From Yponomeuta sedellus (lineage: Eukaryota; Arthropoda; Insecta; Lepidoptera; Yponomeutidae): 64,000 nt of DNA. Made by a program: the position numbers and the translations under genes. A model generated the notes under the pieces. It did no database searches. It worked only from the letters and a program-made list of their open reading frames with translations, and was not told where the DNA came from. Location of the stretch: positions 13,452,016 to 13,516,015 of the forward strand of contig OW203734.1 in NCBI GenBank assembly GCA_934045075.1, read 5' to 3'. This document shows, in pieces, positions 1 to 10,383 of this stretch. Every line of letters begins with the position of its first letter. The first letter of the stretch is position 1.

Positions 1-110
1 CTTAAAATATATTCACAGACTCACTCACGCCTATGTCCCAGAGGGGTAGGCAGGGACGAGGGTCTGCCACCGGCGTGTGTGAAAGCAACTTCTGATGAAT
101 GTGGATGAAG
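1..110 (-). mobile_element. LINE-P 3'-end fragment
   Basis: The plus-strand text around 25-75 (ACGCCTATGTCCCAGAGGGG and what follows) matches the segment that recurs at 11195, 35060, 39600 and 46250. There the antisense codes for a LINE C-terminus ending ...VSAYPS. This copy is degraded and has no usable frame. Confidence 0.5.
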
Positions 111-209
111 CAAAAAATATCTGTCAATATCGTATTCTTAAAATTCACTGCAATCCCTTTAATTCCGCAATTGTTGGAAATTGATATCTGAATTGAAAAT
201 ATTGCCTCA

Positions 210-372
210 TGTACGTAATACAGAGAATATTGTAGAGAGGTTCGAAATTTCACTGATGCCGGTAAGTAGCCTATAAGCTCAGTTGGGAGAGCGCTGGCAC
301 GGTTGGCCAGAGGTCGCGGGTTCGAGTCCCGGCATGGGTGGAATTTTTAGCCTCTAAATAGTTTTTTTTTAA
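210..372 (+). mobile_element. SINE-A copy, partial
   Basis: tRNA-like module with an A box near 280 (GCTCAGTTGGG) and a B box GGTTCGAGTCC near 320, followed by the family tail AGCCTCTAAATAG. The upstream part from 210 (GTACGTAATACAG) matches the 5' body of the full copy at 59893-60205. The far 3' tail is missing. A true tRNA gene is unlikely because the tail and body recur at many loci. Confidence 0.7.
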
Positions 373-640
373 TTGAAAATTTACTGTACTGTAGACACCT
401 AAAGCCCACCATTCACTACACGCACCGCGAGCCGAGCCCCAAGCCGCACCTGTTCGTGGACAAATCTGTCATCGTCCACATACTACACGGCCGGCGCGGC
501 GGTCGCTTCTCCAGACGACAAGCGCCGTGCCGACATTGACTACATTCACAAGCAGATTTATTTGCGGACTTGTCGCTGGCGACAAGTACGGTGAATGGCA
601 GCCTTTACGCGTAGTTAGTTAAACCTGAGATTTCTGCACT
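373..640. other. No gene; weak inverted-repeat element
   Basis: A stretch with CCATTCAC near 411 and GTGAATGG near 592 in inverted orientation and a GC-rich centre. It could be a small MITE of about 200 bp. Nothing in it codes. Confidence 0.25.
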
Positions 641-766
641 TAGCCTCCTAGTTGCGCCATCGTACATACGTAGCAAACGCTAAGGCATGTTGATATTTTA
701 GACACTAGGGTTTCTTTACGATGTTTTGCTTCACAGTCAACGAATGGTATTGCTAGTTCTTCTTTC

Positions 767-1084
767 GTGTCAAAAGCGCCGCCCTCCTCTAAGACATCTC
801 GCTCCCAAAACCGCGCCACTGTGAGCGCGCTAGGTGATGCCTCCATGAGATCCCGCAAACTGCACTGTAGAGCTTCAGGGCAGACACAAAGATGTGTTGT
901 TGTTTGTGCAGCTCCACGTCGGCACAAGATCTTCGGGCAGGATCCCCCATCTTTTCAGGTTATCTCTGGATCGACCAACACGGGCGGTTCAGCGATCTCC
1001 ATACTCTCCACTGCTCATGCCCTCCAGGTGGTATTGACTCCGCCGGCTTTATGAAGTCAGGAAGGTGTTTTGTCTGCTCCCTCC
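767..1084 (-). pseudogene. Non-LTR retrotransposon ORF2 C-terminal remnant
   Basis: The minus strand is open over 640-927 and contains CRRGAAQTTTHLCVCP, which resembles the C-x-CGA-x-QT-x2-H-x-C zinc-knuckle-like end of lepidopteran non-LTR reverse transcriptases. It sits inside a SINE-D copy: SINE-D-like sequence lies at about 615-760 and again from 1085. The left breakpoint of the 4.59-kb duplication (1003) falls within it. Family assignment is tentative. Confidence 0.4.
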
Positions 1085-1262
1085 ACCTACTATAACTATT
1101 GCTACTACTTATAACTTTACAAATATTCATAACTTAGAAAATCACGTCAATGCTACATGCCAGGGTTCGAACCCACGACCTTCCGATTGAGAAGCCGGCG
1201 TTCTACACCCTCCGCTACCAGTGGTTTCAACTCTACACGTATCGGCCGACTCACTGATAAAA
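1085..1262 (-). mobile_element. SINE-D copy (unit 1)
   Basis: On the minus strand the head reads GTAGCGGAGGG (A-box-like) and later GGTTCGAACCC (B box), then a body found again at 61480-61700. The copy is interrupted downstream by the LINE remnant at 767-1084. Confidence 0.6.
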
Positions 1263-1343
1263 CAAAAAAAAAACTACTACAGAGTCGTACCTGACTGAAA
1301 AAAGTGGAAGTCGGAGTCGGACCCTGTCAGTTCCGTCGATATG

Positions 1344-1587
1344 TCGATATCAGTCCTTGTAGGTATGTCCCCACTGCTGAGGCACGGGTCTCTTCCTGAA
1401 TCGCAGGAGGGTTAGGCCATACTCCACCACGGAGCCCAAGTCCGGGTTGGTAGAGGATTGTAAGACAGTGGCGGGCCTTACTGTCAGAAGTTATCAAGCG
1501 GCCCATAAGGGCTCTGACATGGCTTTACGAGTGCCAATACATGACAGCCAGCACCAACGGCTTCACGTGCCTTGCAAAGCACGGAAG
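1344..1587 (-). mobile_element. 5S-SINE copy, 5'-truncated (unit 1)
   Basis: Carries the 5S-SINE 3' body (CATACCTACAAGGAC on the minus strand at the end, TCTGACAGTAAGGC inside). The 5S-like head is missing. See the full copy at 32303. Confidence 0.8.
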
Positions 1588-1659
1588 AAAACGAATGTAT
1601 TTTTTGGTCATTTTGTTTTATAAATTATAATATTTGATGTTTAGTGACAGTTCCGTACT

Positions 1660-1765
1660 TCGTTATCGTTATCAACCCTTGTATGTCCCCACTGCTGGGG
1701 CACGGGTCTCTTCCTGCATCGTAGGAAGGTTAGGCCATACTCCACCACGGGGGCCAAGTCCGGGT
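1660..1765 (-). mobile_element. 5S-SINE stub with 10-bp target-site duplication
   Basis: A 106-bp 3' stub of the 5S-SINE. It is flanked by perfect GTTCCGTACT at 1650-1659 and 1766-1775, a target-site duplication. The 3' end is a short run of (TAACGA)-like repeats after the motif CATACAAGGGTTG. This shows the family inserts as a 5'-truncating retroposon and fixes its true 3' end. Confidence 0.85.
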
Positions 1766-1977
1766 GTTCCGTACTAAACACCAAATAATACAATTCATAA
1801 AATAAAATTACCAAAAGCTGTATTACTTACTCAGCGAGAGTTTGGCTCACACTTAGTCTTGGCTCACGCTTAGCTTTTATTTTTTAATTCTTTCTCTTGA
1901 TCGACATTTATTAGTTGCTACAAGCACGCACGCCGGTTACGGAGACTACCAGAAATCAATGTAACATCACCAATATG

Positions 1978-2077
1978 ATTAAAACTGTTTTTATACGGAT
2001 TTATGCTCGTTTATTATAAATCCGTATAAAAACAGTTTTAATTATGTCTACTGCTCGTGTTAACCTTAGAAAATACT
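1978..2077 (-). mobile_element. PLE-1 palindromic insertion (unit 1)
   Basis: A 100-bp insertion whose first 65 bases (1978-2042) form a hairpin with 26-bp arms around a 13-base loop. The right part ends in the family terminus, the complement of AGTATTTTCTAAGG. Flanks are ATCACCAATATG (1966-1977) and ATCACCAACAATATG (2078-2092), an imperfect target-site duplication differing by a 3-base slip. Confidence 0.75.
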
Positions 2078-2329
2078 ATCACCAACAATATGTACATGTC
2101 GAAAATAACATATTGCTTATTACGAAGAAAAGCAATCAGACCGCATTTGACCCACCGGGAGCTGACGGACATACCTACGCTGCATGTTTATTTTGATGCA
2201 ACCACCTTAGTATTTCCTTTTCATACAAGCCAGCGAAGCATGACACGGAAGATGGAGCTGCGGAAAGTATATCCGTCACGCTCCTCCCTCAGGCGTCACC
2301 CATCCATCACTTGTATCAGTGAAAGGTGA

Positions 2330-2420
2330 AGGGGAAAGCTTTCAGTGGTTTTCAGTCCGCTTCGGAGCGGCGAGGCGAGTGGTCGTGCCGCGAGCGCCAT
2401 CTAGCGTTCGACCGCGTAAT
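2330..2420 (+). promoter_or_regulatory. CpG-rich promoter-like block with CTCF-like motif (unit 1)
   Basis: A short CpG-dense block in AT-rich surroundings. GCGCCATCTAGCGT at 2394-2407 reads, on the minus strand, as CTAGATGGCGC, close to the CTCF core. Sequence further on has initiator-like TTTCAGTT near 2524. It lies upstream of a candidate first exon. The role is inferred. Confidence 0.3.
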
Positions 2421-2869
2421 ATTTAAAACGCCGCCAAAGATCTTACTTTGCATGCCTATACGAACTTGCACAACTGGTACTCACTGCAGCCAACTTTTTT
2501 CGGCAGAAGAACAAGTCATAGGATTTCAGTTTTAAAGACTTTAGCAATGTTTGACTAAGTGGATATTGTGTTTTAGTGATGGATTTGCAATAGCCCCGGG
2601 GTATAATTTGGACGCTTTAATGTATGTATATTTAGTTCACCCACAACCACGCAGTACGTAGGTACCCGCGCAAAATATTCTCCGATATAAAAACTTCCTA
2701 AAAAGTTTTGTGAAACCTGTTGGTCCAATACCGTGACTTATTAAGCAACGTTTAATATCAAAACTTATCTGTATCATATAAAACTCCATATCTCTACTTT
2801 AAAACTTAATCTAGTCAACCCGTAGCCAAATAACTTAATATACCTTTTCATCATTACCATAATCTGTAA

Positions 2870-3016
2870 ATAATGAAACAGTAGTTATTTAGTGTTAAAA
2901 GTGTAAAAATAAAAACACCAAGTGATAAGCCGAACACATTTAGAACAATCGGAAAACTCCGGAATCGACTATGAACTGCGACCTCGACGAAGAATATTGA
3001 TTTCCGACTCATACAG
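2870..3016 (+). other. Candidate non-coding first exon with splice donor (unit 1)
   Basis: The segment from about 2880 (ACAGTAGTTATTTAGTG) reads like an insect 5' leader and ends in CATACAG|GTAAGAAAG, a near-ideal donor after 3016. It contains only a 9-codon upstream ORF starting at 2971 and ending TGA. No coding exon follows nearby, so if real it belongs to a transcript splicing far downstream. The start is a guess; the donor is clear. Confidence 0.35.
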
Positions 3017-4165
3017 GTAAGAAAGCCTTACATTATTTAATTGGATTAGTTTATTTATTTTATGTACGAATTATGGTAGAAGTTTCGGAAGGAGTGGCTT
3101 TTGTTTAGTTATTAATTGACGGTTTATTAGCTTTTGGAAACGTTGTCTTCATAAATGTCATTCCGAGTGCCAATTTGGCATTTGACGCTGGGAATTATAG
3201 AAAATTAAAAACTGTCCTATTAATTTAGAAGATTTTAGGTTCGACACTGCAGAATAATATAAAAACGAAAATCCAATGGAATAATTTTGTTTGATCAGTA
3301 CTTATGTTGTGGAATAGTTGTTCTCCGGAATGAGTGTAACTCATAAGTCGAAAGTGAAATTTAATCAATCAATCATTGATTGATTGATTAATCAATATAT
3401 CGATATTGACTTAACTTGTCTAAATTTACTTACTTTACCTTAATGTTGACTGACTGTCAACATTAAGGTTAATAGCTCCTCGGTTGTGTAACATATTAAT
3501 GTAAAATTTTCGCAAATTAAAATTATTTTTACATTAATTTTGAAGTAAAAAAATCTTAAAAAGAACGTCATAACTATTAAAACACAATAATAAATTTACA
3601 TTTAAAACATGGATTAAACCGAAAAATAGTTAATTTGCAGTTAGGGTAACTGTTTTGTGTACAGTTAAGTTTTTAACTGTATAACTAATATTGCATTGTA
3701 TACCTTTTGACGTTCAACAAACATTTTTGAACATTGCACAACTTACTTTATAATTCGGATTTTTAAATACAGATTTTTCCGGAACCGCAAGTCCCATACT
3801 TTGATTTTCTGTTCTGAAAATCAGACTCGGTATATCTAAAAGTCTCGTTTTCGGACCGAAGGTTGCAAACGGGACGCTTTTAATATGCGTACCACGTCTG
3901 TTTGTCTGTCCGACCTATAAAGGTCCTAATCCCTTGAACCATGTTTGACACTCAATCAGACATGTACGAGTGAGCGGATTTTAATTAAATTAGGCACTCA
4001 AACGGTTTCAGAAATGAGAATTTACACTGACTTGCACCACTTTCGTGAACGAGGCTCAAATACGTTTAACTAAAATTCTGCCTACGAAAATGCGATTTAA
4101 ATGGCGTCTTAAATTAATTTTAGGAAGTGATGCAAGGCAGACTTCCCCGAGTTTCTTGTACACTA
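3017..4165. other. Intergenic or intronic AT-rich DNA (unit 1)
   Basis: No ORF of note. Two small palindromes occur at about 3363-3390 (TCAATCAATCATTGATTGA) and 3439-3471 (CCTTAATGTTGAC with its complement, 14-bp arms). Near 3850-3920 a segment (GTTGCAAACGGGAC...TGTCTGTCC) resembles a dispersed lepidopteran repeat. Confidence 0.5.
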
Positions 4166-4168
4166 GCA

Positions 4169-4262
4169 ATATGTTAATCTACTGTTAACAGCTGTCAAAT
4201 GTTTTTTTTGTGTGCACTTTGGCTAACTGACAGCTATTAACAGTACGTTAACGGCTTGTTAG
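4169..4262. mobile_element. Hairpin MITE-like element (unit 1)
   Basis: GTTAATCTACTGTTAACAG at the left has an imperfect complement CTATTAACAGTACGTTAAC at the right around a T-rich centre. This fold-back shape suits a small MITE. Target duplications were not seen. Confidence 0.4.
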
Positions 4263-4384
4263 CGTACCAGAGACCGGGGCTTAGTGAAGTTAATATGTTT
4301 AGTTAATGAAGACCCTTTATTGATAAATTGCACTAATGTTGAAAGAAAAATATCGTAAGAAAACCCGCGGCGTAATTGGCTCCC

Positions 4385-4595
4385 TACGTATAACATTAAC
4401 ATAACATTTCCATACAGGCACATACATTGCTTGTGGCCCCACACTAGGATACCCTGTGTCGTGGGAACCAGAAACAACGACATCACAAACAAGTGAACAT
4501 CCGAGACCTGGGGATTTTTTTTGGCCAGCATGGTAGGCAGATGCCATAAAGTAGAGTAATATATAGATGCGCTACCGCTGCGCCACAGAGGCCGT
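4385..4595 (-). mobile_element. SINE-C copy with internal deletion (unit 1)
   Basis: Matches the fuller copy at 43660-43870: shared blocks include CAGCGACATCACAAAC-like text near 4478 and AGACCTGGGG near 4504, and the head TGGCGCAGCGGTAGCGC on the minus strand near 4580. The region holding the B box is deleted, so it should not support its own Pol III transcription. Confidence 0.6.
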
Positions 4596-4687
4596 CATGA
4601 TTGTATTGACTTGTTTTTTCAGTTGGGTAGGCCGACTGAGCTGTCAGGATAGTATAGGTGCTGAGCAAGCCAACTCCATGATTATAT

Positions 4688-4810
4688 TCTTATTTTTATG
4701 CACTAACCCGTTCTAAGGACCATTTTTAAAAACCTATATGGCACGGTTAGACTGAGGTCGCGGGTTTGAGTCCCGGCATGCATGGATTTTTTTCCTCTAA
4801 ATAGGTTTTT
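4688..4810 (+). mobile_element. SINE-A inverted pair (unit 1)
   Basis: A minus-strand 3' tail (TGCACTAACCCGTTCTAAGG, 4700-4719) is fused to a plus-strand tRNA-like part (GGGTTTGAGTCCCGG near 4770) and tail (CCTCTAAATAGG). This is the same tail-out inverted arrangement as at 11360, 19952, 48605 and 59655. Confidence 0.6.
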
Positions 4811-4936
4811 TCCCGCATGCCCAGCGTGGGGATTATGGGCATTACCCCCCAATGATGGCACAACCTTGCGCTATGGCGCTCATTAGGGGAGGGCTATGTC
4901 CAGCAGTGGACTAATATAGCCTGAAGAAGAAGAAGG
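4811..4936 (+). mobile_element. RTE-W LINE 3' end (unit 1)
   Basis: The last codons read LALWRSLGEGYVQQWTNIA-stop, then (GAA)n. This is the C-terminus of a non-LTR ORF2 family seen better at 18898. It is 5'-truncated. Confidence 0.75.
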
Positions 4937-5590
4937 GTTTTTAATTAAAAAGCCTACTTCATCTGAATAACCATGCCCCAGGCACTGCAGCGTTTATGTA
5001 GTGCCTTCACCCATCTAGTGTAATTGAATGAAGGTGCCATGGGCGCTGTATATTTTGGAGATGCAAAGGCCAAAGATTTTTTTTTTATACATATAAAAAG
5101 AAACTGACAAACTGACATTGTACTCGTATTTACTAACTAAAATATTTGATTCTGAAACTGGCGGTTGCCAACGTATCTTTTAATATAGGCTTAGAAGATA
5201 CCACATACGTGTCTAATGGAGAACTTGCGCAAAAAATGTTTTAATCTCAAAGGTAATCTCAAAAAATCCTTCCACTGTCCGCATTATCATGGGTTAGCTG
5301 GAAGAAAATAGTATCTAGTATTAAGCTCGCCTTTCTATACTTTTTTTTAAGTGCAATAAAGAATTTTCATTCATTCATTCAAATCTTGCTTTAGTTTTTT
5401 CTCTACGACCAGCACGTTTTCGTGATATTATATTTAACCTGTGGAAAAGTCATTTCACGTGGGTAGTACAAAAACGCGCCACACAAATCGGGCTTTAGCT
5501 ACGTCGTCACAACTACAAGGTAACGCCTAATAATTTATGAAGCGGTAATCAATACTTGAGTTATCTCGTAAAATTGTGTTTTCAAATTTT
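4937..5590. other. No gene; LINE tail at 5335-5390 (unit 1)
   Basis: Mostly unassigned. GTGCAATAAAGAATTTTC followed by (ATTC)3 at about 5351-5381 is a LINE 3' tail with polyadenylation signal. A segment at 4995-5050 (GTGCCTTCACCCATCTAGTG) has a relative at 23848. Confidence 0.5.
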
Positions 5591-5672
5591 ACTCTCCACT
5601 GCTCATGCCCTCCAGGTGGTATTGACTCCGCCGGCTTTATGAAGTCAGGAAGGTGTTTTGTCTGCTCCCTCC

Positions 5673-5850
5673 ACCTACTATAACTATTGCTACTACTTAT
5701 AACTTTACAAATATTCATAACTTAGAAAATCACGTCAATGCTACATGCCAGGGTTCGAACCCACGACCTTCCGATTGAGAAGCCGGCGTTCTACACCCTC
5801 CGCTACCAGTGGTTTCAACTCTACACGTATCGGCCGACTCACTGATAAAA
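5673..5850 (-). mobile_element. SINE-D copy (unit 2)
   Basis: Duplicate of 1085-1262. Confidence 0.6.
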
Positions 5851-5931
5851 CAAAAAAAAAACTACTACAGAGTCGTACCTGACTGAAAAAAGTGGAAGTC
5901 GGAGTCGGACCCTGTCAGTTCCGTCGATATG

Positions 5932-6175
5932 TCGATATCAGTCCTTGTAGGTATGTCCCCACTGCTGAGGCACGGGTCTCTTCCTGAATCGCAGGAGGGT
6001 TAGGCCATACTCCACCACGGAGCCCAAGTCCGGGTTGGTAGAGGATTGTAAGACAGTGGCGGGCCTTACTGTCAGAAGTTATCAAGCGGCCCATAAGGGC
6101 TCTGACATGGCTTTACGAGTGCCAATACATGACAGCCAGCACCAACGGCTTCACGTGCCTTGCAAAGCACGGAAG
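5932..6175 (-). mobile_element. 5S-SINE copy, 5'-truncated (unit 2)
   Basis: Duplicate of 1344-1587. Confidence 0.8.
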
Positions 6176-6247
6176 AAAACGAATGTATTTTTTGGTCATT
6201 TTGTTTTATAAATTATAATATTTGATGTTTAGTGACAGTTCCGTACT

Positions 6248-6353
6248 TCGTTATCGTTATCAACCCTTGTATGTCCCCACTGCTGGGGCACGGGTCTCTT
6301 CCTGCATCGTAGGAAGGTTAGGCCATACTCCACCACGGGGGCCAAGTCCGGGT
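6248..6353 (-). mobile_element. 5S-SINE stub with target-site duplication (unit 2)
   Basis: Duplicate of 1660-1765. The 10-bp repeats GTTCCGTACT lie at 6238-6247 and 6354-6363. Confidence 0.85.
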
Positions 6354-6565
6354 GTTCCGTACTAAACACCAAATAATACAATTCATAAAATAAAATTACC
6401 AAAAGCTGTATTACTTACTCAGCGAGAGTTTGGCTCACACTTAGTCTTGGCTCACGCTTAGCTTTTATTTTTTAATTCTTTCTCTTGATCGACATTTATT
6501 AGTTGCTACAAGCACGCACGCCGGTTACGGAGACTACCAGAAATCAATGTAACATCACCAATATG

Positions 6566-6665
6566 ATTAAAACTGTTTTTATACGGATTTATGCTCGTTT
6601 ATTATAAATCCGTATAAAAACAGTTTTAATTATGTCTACTGCTCGTGTTAACCTTAGAAAATACT
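6566..6665 (-). mobile_element. PLE-1 palindromic insertion (unit 2)
   Basis: Duplicate of 1978-2077. Confidence 0.75.
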
Positions 6666-6917
6666 ATCACCAACAATATGTACATGTCGAAAATAACATA
6701 TTGCTTATTACGAAGAAAAGCAATCAGACCGCATTTGACCCACCGGGAGCTGACGGACATACCTACGCTGCATGTTTATTTTGATGCAACCACCTTAGTA
6801 TTTCCTTTTCATACAAGCCAGCGAAGCATGACACGGAAGATGGAGCTGCGGAAAGTATATCCGTCACGCTCCTCCCTCAGGCGTCACCCATCCATCACTT
6901 GTATCAGTGAAAGGTGA

Positions 6918-7008
6918 AGGGGAAAGCTTTCAGTGGTTTTCAGTCCGCTTCGGAGCGGCGAGGCGAGTGGTCGTGCCGCGAGCGCCATCTAGCGTTCGAC
7001 CGCGTAAT
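6918..7008 (+). promoter_or_regulatory. CpG-rich promoter-like block with CTCF-like motif (unit 2)
   Basis: Duplicate of 2330-2420; the CTCF-like core lies at 6982-6995. Confidence 0.3.
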
Positions 7009-7458
7009 ATTTAAAACGCCGCCAAAGATCTTACTTTGCATGCCTATACGAACTTGCACAACTGGTACTCACTGCAGCCAACTTTTTTCGGCAGAAGAAC
7101 AAGTCATAGGATTTCAGTTTTAAAGACTTTAGCAATGTTTGACTAAGTGGATATTGTGTTTTAGTGATGGATTTGCAATAGCCCCGGGGTATAATTTGGA
7201 CGCTTTAATGTATGTATATTTAGTTCACCCACAACCACGCAGTACGTAGGTACCCGCGCAAAATATTCTCCGATATAAAAACTTCCTAAAAAGTTTTGTG
7301 AAACCTGTTGGTCCAATACCGTGACTTATTAAGCAACGTTTAATATCAAAACTTATCTGTATCATATAAAAACTCCATATCTCTACTTTAAAACTTAATC
7401 TAGTCAACCCGTAGCCAAATAACTTAATATACCTTTTCATCATTACCATAATCTGTAA

Positions 7459-7605
7459 ATAATGAAACAGTAGTTATTTAGTGTTAAAAGTGTAAAAATA
7501 AAAACACCAAGTGATAAGCCGAACACATTTAGAACAATCGGAAAACTCCGGAATCGACTATGAACTGCGACCTCGACGAAGAATATTGATTTCCGACTCA
7601 TACAG
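7459..7605 (+). other. Candidate non-coding first exon with splice donor (unit 2)
   Basis: Duplicate of 2870-3016. The donor follows 7605. If both copies are active the locus has two interchangeable first exons 4.59 kb apart. Confidence 0.35.
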
Positions 7606-8758
7606 GTAAGAAAGCCTTACATTATTTAATTGGATTAGTTTATTTATTTTATGTACGAATTATGGTAGAAGTTTCGGAAGGAGTGGCTTTTGTTTAGTTA
7701 TTAATTGACGGTTTATTAGCTTTTGGAAACGTTGTCTTCATAAATGTCATTCCGAGTGCCAATTTGGCATTTGACGCTGGGAATTATAGAAAATTAAAAA
7801 CTGTCCTATTAATTTAGAAGATTTTAGGTTCGACACTGCAGAATAATATAAAAACGAAAATCCAATGGAATAATTTTGTTTGATCAGTACTTATGTTGTG
7901 GAATAGTTGTTCTCCGGAATGAGTGTAACTCATAAGTCGAAAGTGAAATTTAATCAATCAATCATTGATTGATTGATTAATCAATATATCGATATTGACT
8001 TAACTTGTCTAAATTTACTTACTTTACCTTAATGTTGACTGACTGTCAACATTAAGGTTAATAGCTCCTCGGTTGTGTAACATATTAATGTAAAATTTTC
8101 GCAAATTAAAATTATTTTTACATTAATTTTGAAGTAAAAAAATCTTAAAAAGAACGTCATAACTATTAAAACACAATAATAAATTTACATTTAAAACATG
8201 GATTAAACCGAAAAATAGTTAATTTGCAGTTAGGGTAACTGTTTTGTGTACAGTTAAGTTTTTAACTGTATAACTAATATTGCATTGTACACCTTTTGAC
8301 GTTCAACAAACATTTTTGAACATTGCACAACTTACTTTATAATTCGGATTTTTAAATACAGATTTTTCCGGAACCGCAAGTCCCATACTTTGATTTTCTG
8401 TTCTGAAAATCAGACTCGGTATATCTAAAAGTCTCGTTTTCGGACCGAAGGTTGCAAACGGGACGCTTTTAATATGCGTACCACGTCTGTTTGTCTGTCC
8501 GACCTATAAAGGTCCTAATCCCTTGAACCATGTTTGACACTCAATCAGACATGTACGAGTGAGCGGATTTTAATTAAATTAGGCACTCAAACGGTTTCAG
8601 AAATGAGAATTTACACTGACTTGCACCACTTTCGTGAACGAGGCTCAAATACGTTTAACTAAAATTCTGCCTACGAAAATGCGATTTAAATGGCGTCTTA
8701 AATTAATTTTAGGAAGTGATGCAAGGCAGACTTCCCCGAGTTTCTTGTACACTAGCAA
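7606..8758. other. Intergenic or intronic AT-rich DNA (unit 2)
   Basis: Duplicate of 3017-4165, with the single base change C8290. The sequence from 7225 to 7449 has an open minus frame that I judge non-coding. Confidence 0.5.
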
Positions 8759-8973
8759 TATGTTAATCTACTGTTAACAGCTGTCAAATGTTTTTTTTGT
8801 GTGCACTTTGGCTAACTGACAGCTATTAACAGTACGTTAACGGCTTGTTAGCGTACCAGAGACCGGGGCTTAGTGAAGTTAATATGTTTAGTTAATGAAG
8901 ACCCTTTATTGATAAATTGCACTAATGTTGAAAGAAAAATATCGTAAGAAAACCCGCGGCGTAATTGGCTCCC

Positions 8974-9184
8974 TACGTATAACATTAACATAACATTTCC
9001 ATACAGGCACATACATTGCTTGTGGCCCCACACTAGGATACCCTGTGTCGTGGGAACCAGAAACAACGACATCACAAACAAGTGAACATCCGAGACCTGG
9101 GGATTTTTTTTGGCCAGCATGGTAGGCAGATGCCATAAAGTAGAGTAATATATAGATGCGCTACCGCTGCGCCACAGAGGCCGT
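8974..9184 (-). mobile_element. SINE-C copy with internal deletion (unit 2)
   Basis: Duplicate of 4385-4595. The hairpin element at 4169-4262 recurs just before it at 8758-8851. Confidence 0.6.
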
Positions 9185-9276
9185 CATGATTGTATTGACT
9201 TGTTTTTTCAGTTGGGTAGGCCGACTGAGCTGTCAGGATAGTATAGGTGCTGAGCAAGCCAACTCCATGATTATAT

Positions 9277-9399
9277 TCTTATTTTTATGCACTAACCCGT
9301 TCTAAGGACCATTTTTAAAAACCTATATGGCACGGTTAGACTGAGGTCGCGGGTTTGAGTCCCGGCATGCATGGATTTTTTTCCTCTAAATAGGTTTTT
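9277..9399 (+). mobile_element. SINE-A inverted pair (unit 2)
   Basis: Duplicate of 4688-4810. Confidence 0.6.
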
Positions 9400-9525
9400 T
9401 CCCGCATGCCCAGCGTGGGGATTATGGGCATTACCCCCCAATGATGGCACAACCTTGCGCTATGGCGCTCATTAGGGGAGGGCTATGTCCAGCAGTGGAC
9501 TAATATAGCCTGAAGAAGAAGAAGG
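9400..9525 (+). mobile_element. RTE-W LINE 3' end (unit 2)
   Basis: Duplicate of 4811-4936. The stretch after it to 10179 duplicates 4937-5590. Confidence 0.75.
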
Positions 9526-10179
9526 GTTTTTAATTAAAAAGCCTACTTCATCTGAATAACCATGCCCCAGGCACTGCAGCGTTTATGTAGTGCCTTCACC
9601 CATCTAGTGTAATTGAATGAAGGTGCCATGGGCGCTGTATATTTTGGAGATGCAAAGGCCAAAGATTTTTTTTTTATACATATAAAAAGAAACTGACAAA
9701 CTGACATTGTACTCGTATTTACTAACTAAAATATTTGATTCTGAAACTGGCGGTTGCCAACGTATCTTTTAATATAGGCTTAGAAGATACCACATACGTG
9801 TCTAATGGAGAACTTGCGCAAAAAATGTTTTAATCTCAAAGGTAATCTCAAAAAATCCTTCCACTGTCCGCATTATCATGGGTTAGCTGGAAGAAAATAG
9901 TATCTAGTATTAAGCTCGCCTTTCTATACTTTTTTTTAAGTGCAATAAAGAATTTTCATTCATTCATTCAAATCTTGCTTTAGTTTTTTCTCTACGACCA
10001 GCACGTTTTCGTGATATTATATTTAACCTGTGGAAAAGTCATTTCACGTGGGTAGTACAAAAACGCGCCACACAAATCGGGCTTTAGCTACGTCGTCACA
10101 ACTACAAGGTAACGCCTAATAATTTATGAAGCGGTAATCAATACTTGAGTTATCTCGTAAAATTGTGTTTTCAAATTTT

Positions 10180-10383
10180 ATAACAATAAATAAATATCTC
10201 GATAGCCCCATACTAAGTGCAACTAAATAACTTAAGAAAGAAGACTAAGAGGACTTTTAAAATTAATTAAAATAATCTCTGGGATTACTCGTGACTTCTA
10301 TCTGCCCCGAGGATTAAGGTTAGGTCTCGGATATGATAGAGTTGTAGTTGAAAGTACTTATCGTCCTTTTAGTTAGTGAAAAA
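10180..10383. other. No gene; SINE-B tail trace
   Basis: The first 70 bases (AAGTGCAACTAAATAACTT) resemble the 3' tail of SINE-B seen at 20380 and 42290. The rest is unassigned. Confidence 0.4.

Larger units (their letters stand above)
1003..5590. repeat. Tandem duplication, unit 1 (4588 bp)
   Basis: This segment is repeated head to tail as 5591-10179. Unit 1 starts ACTCTCCACTGCTC and ends TTTTCAAATTTT. The left edge, the junction and the right edge all share a 2-bp TA (1002-1003, 5590-5591, 10179-10180). By eye I found two differences between units: T3701 versus C8290, and an A-run near 2780 that is one base longer near 7370. Such identity means a very recent duplication or an assembly redundancy. 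Confidence 0.97.
5591..10179. repeat. Tandem duplication, unit 2 (4589 bp)
   Basis: Copy of 1003-5590 at an offset of 4588, becoming 4589 after the A-run near 7370. All features of unit 1 recur, including the target-site duplications and the candidate exon. The junction TTTT|ACTCTCC at 5590/5591 has no inserted bases. Confidence 0.97.

Noticed and set aside
270..345. A tRNA gene
   Set aside because: A and B boxes are present, but flanking body and tail recur at many loci, so it is the head of SINE-A.
2057..2535. Two adjacent ORFs (90 and 69 codons), repeated at 6645-7123
   Set aside because: They begin inside the PLE-1 insertion, show no motif or coding-like composition, and their conservation between copies only reflects the recent duplication.
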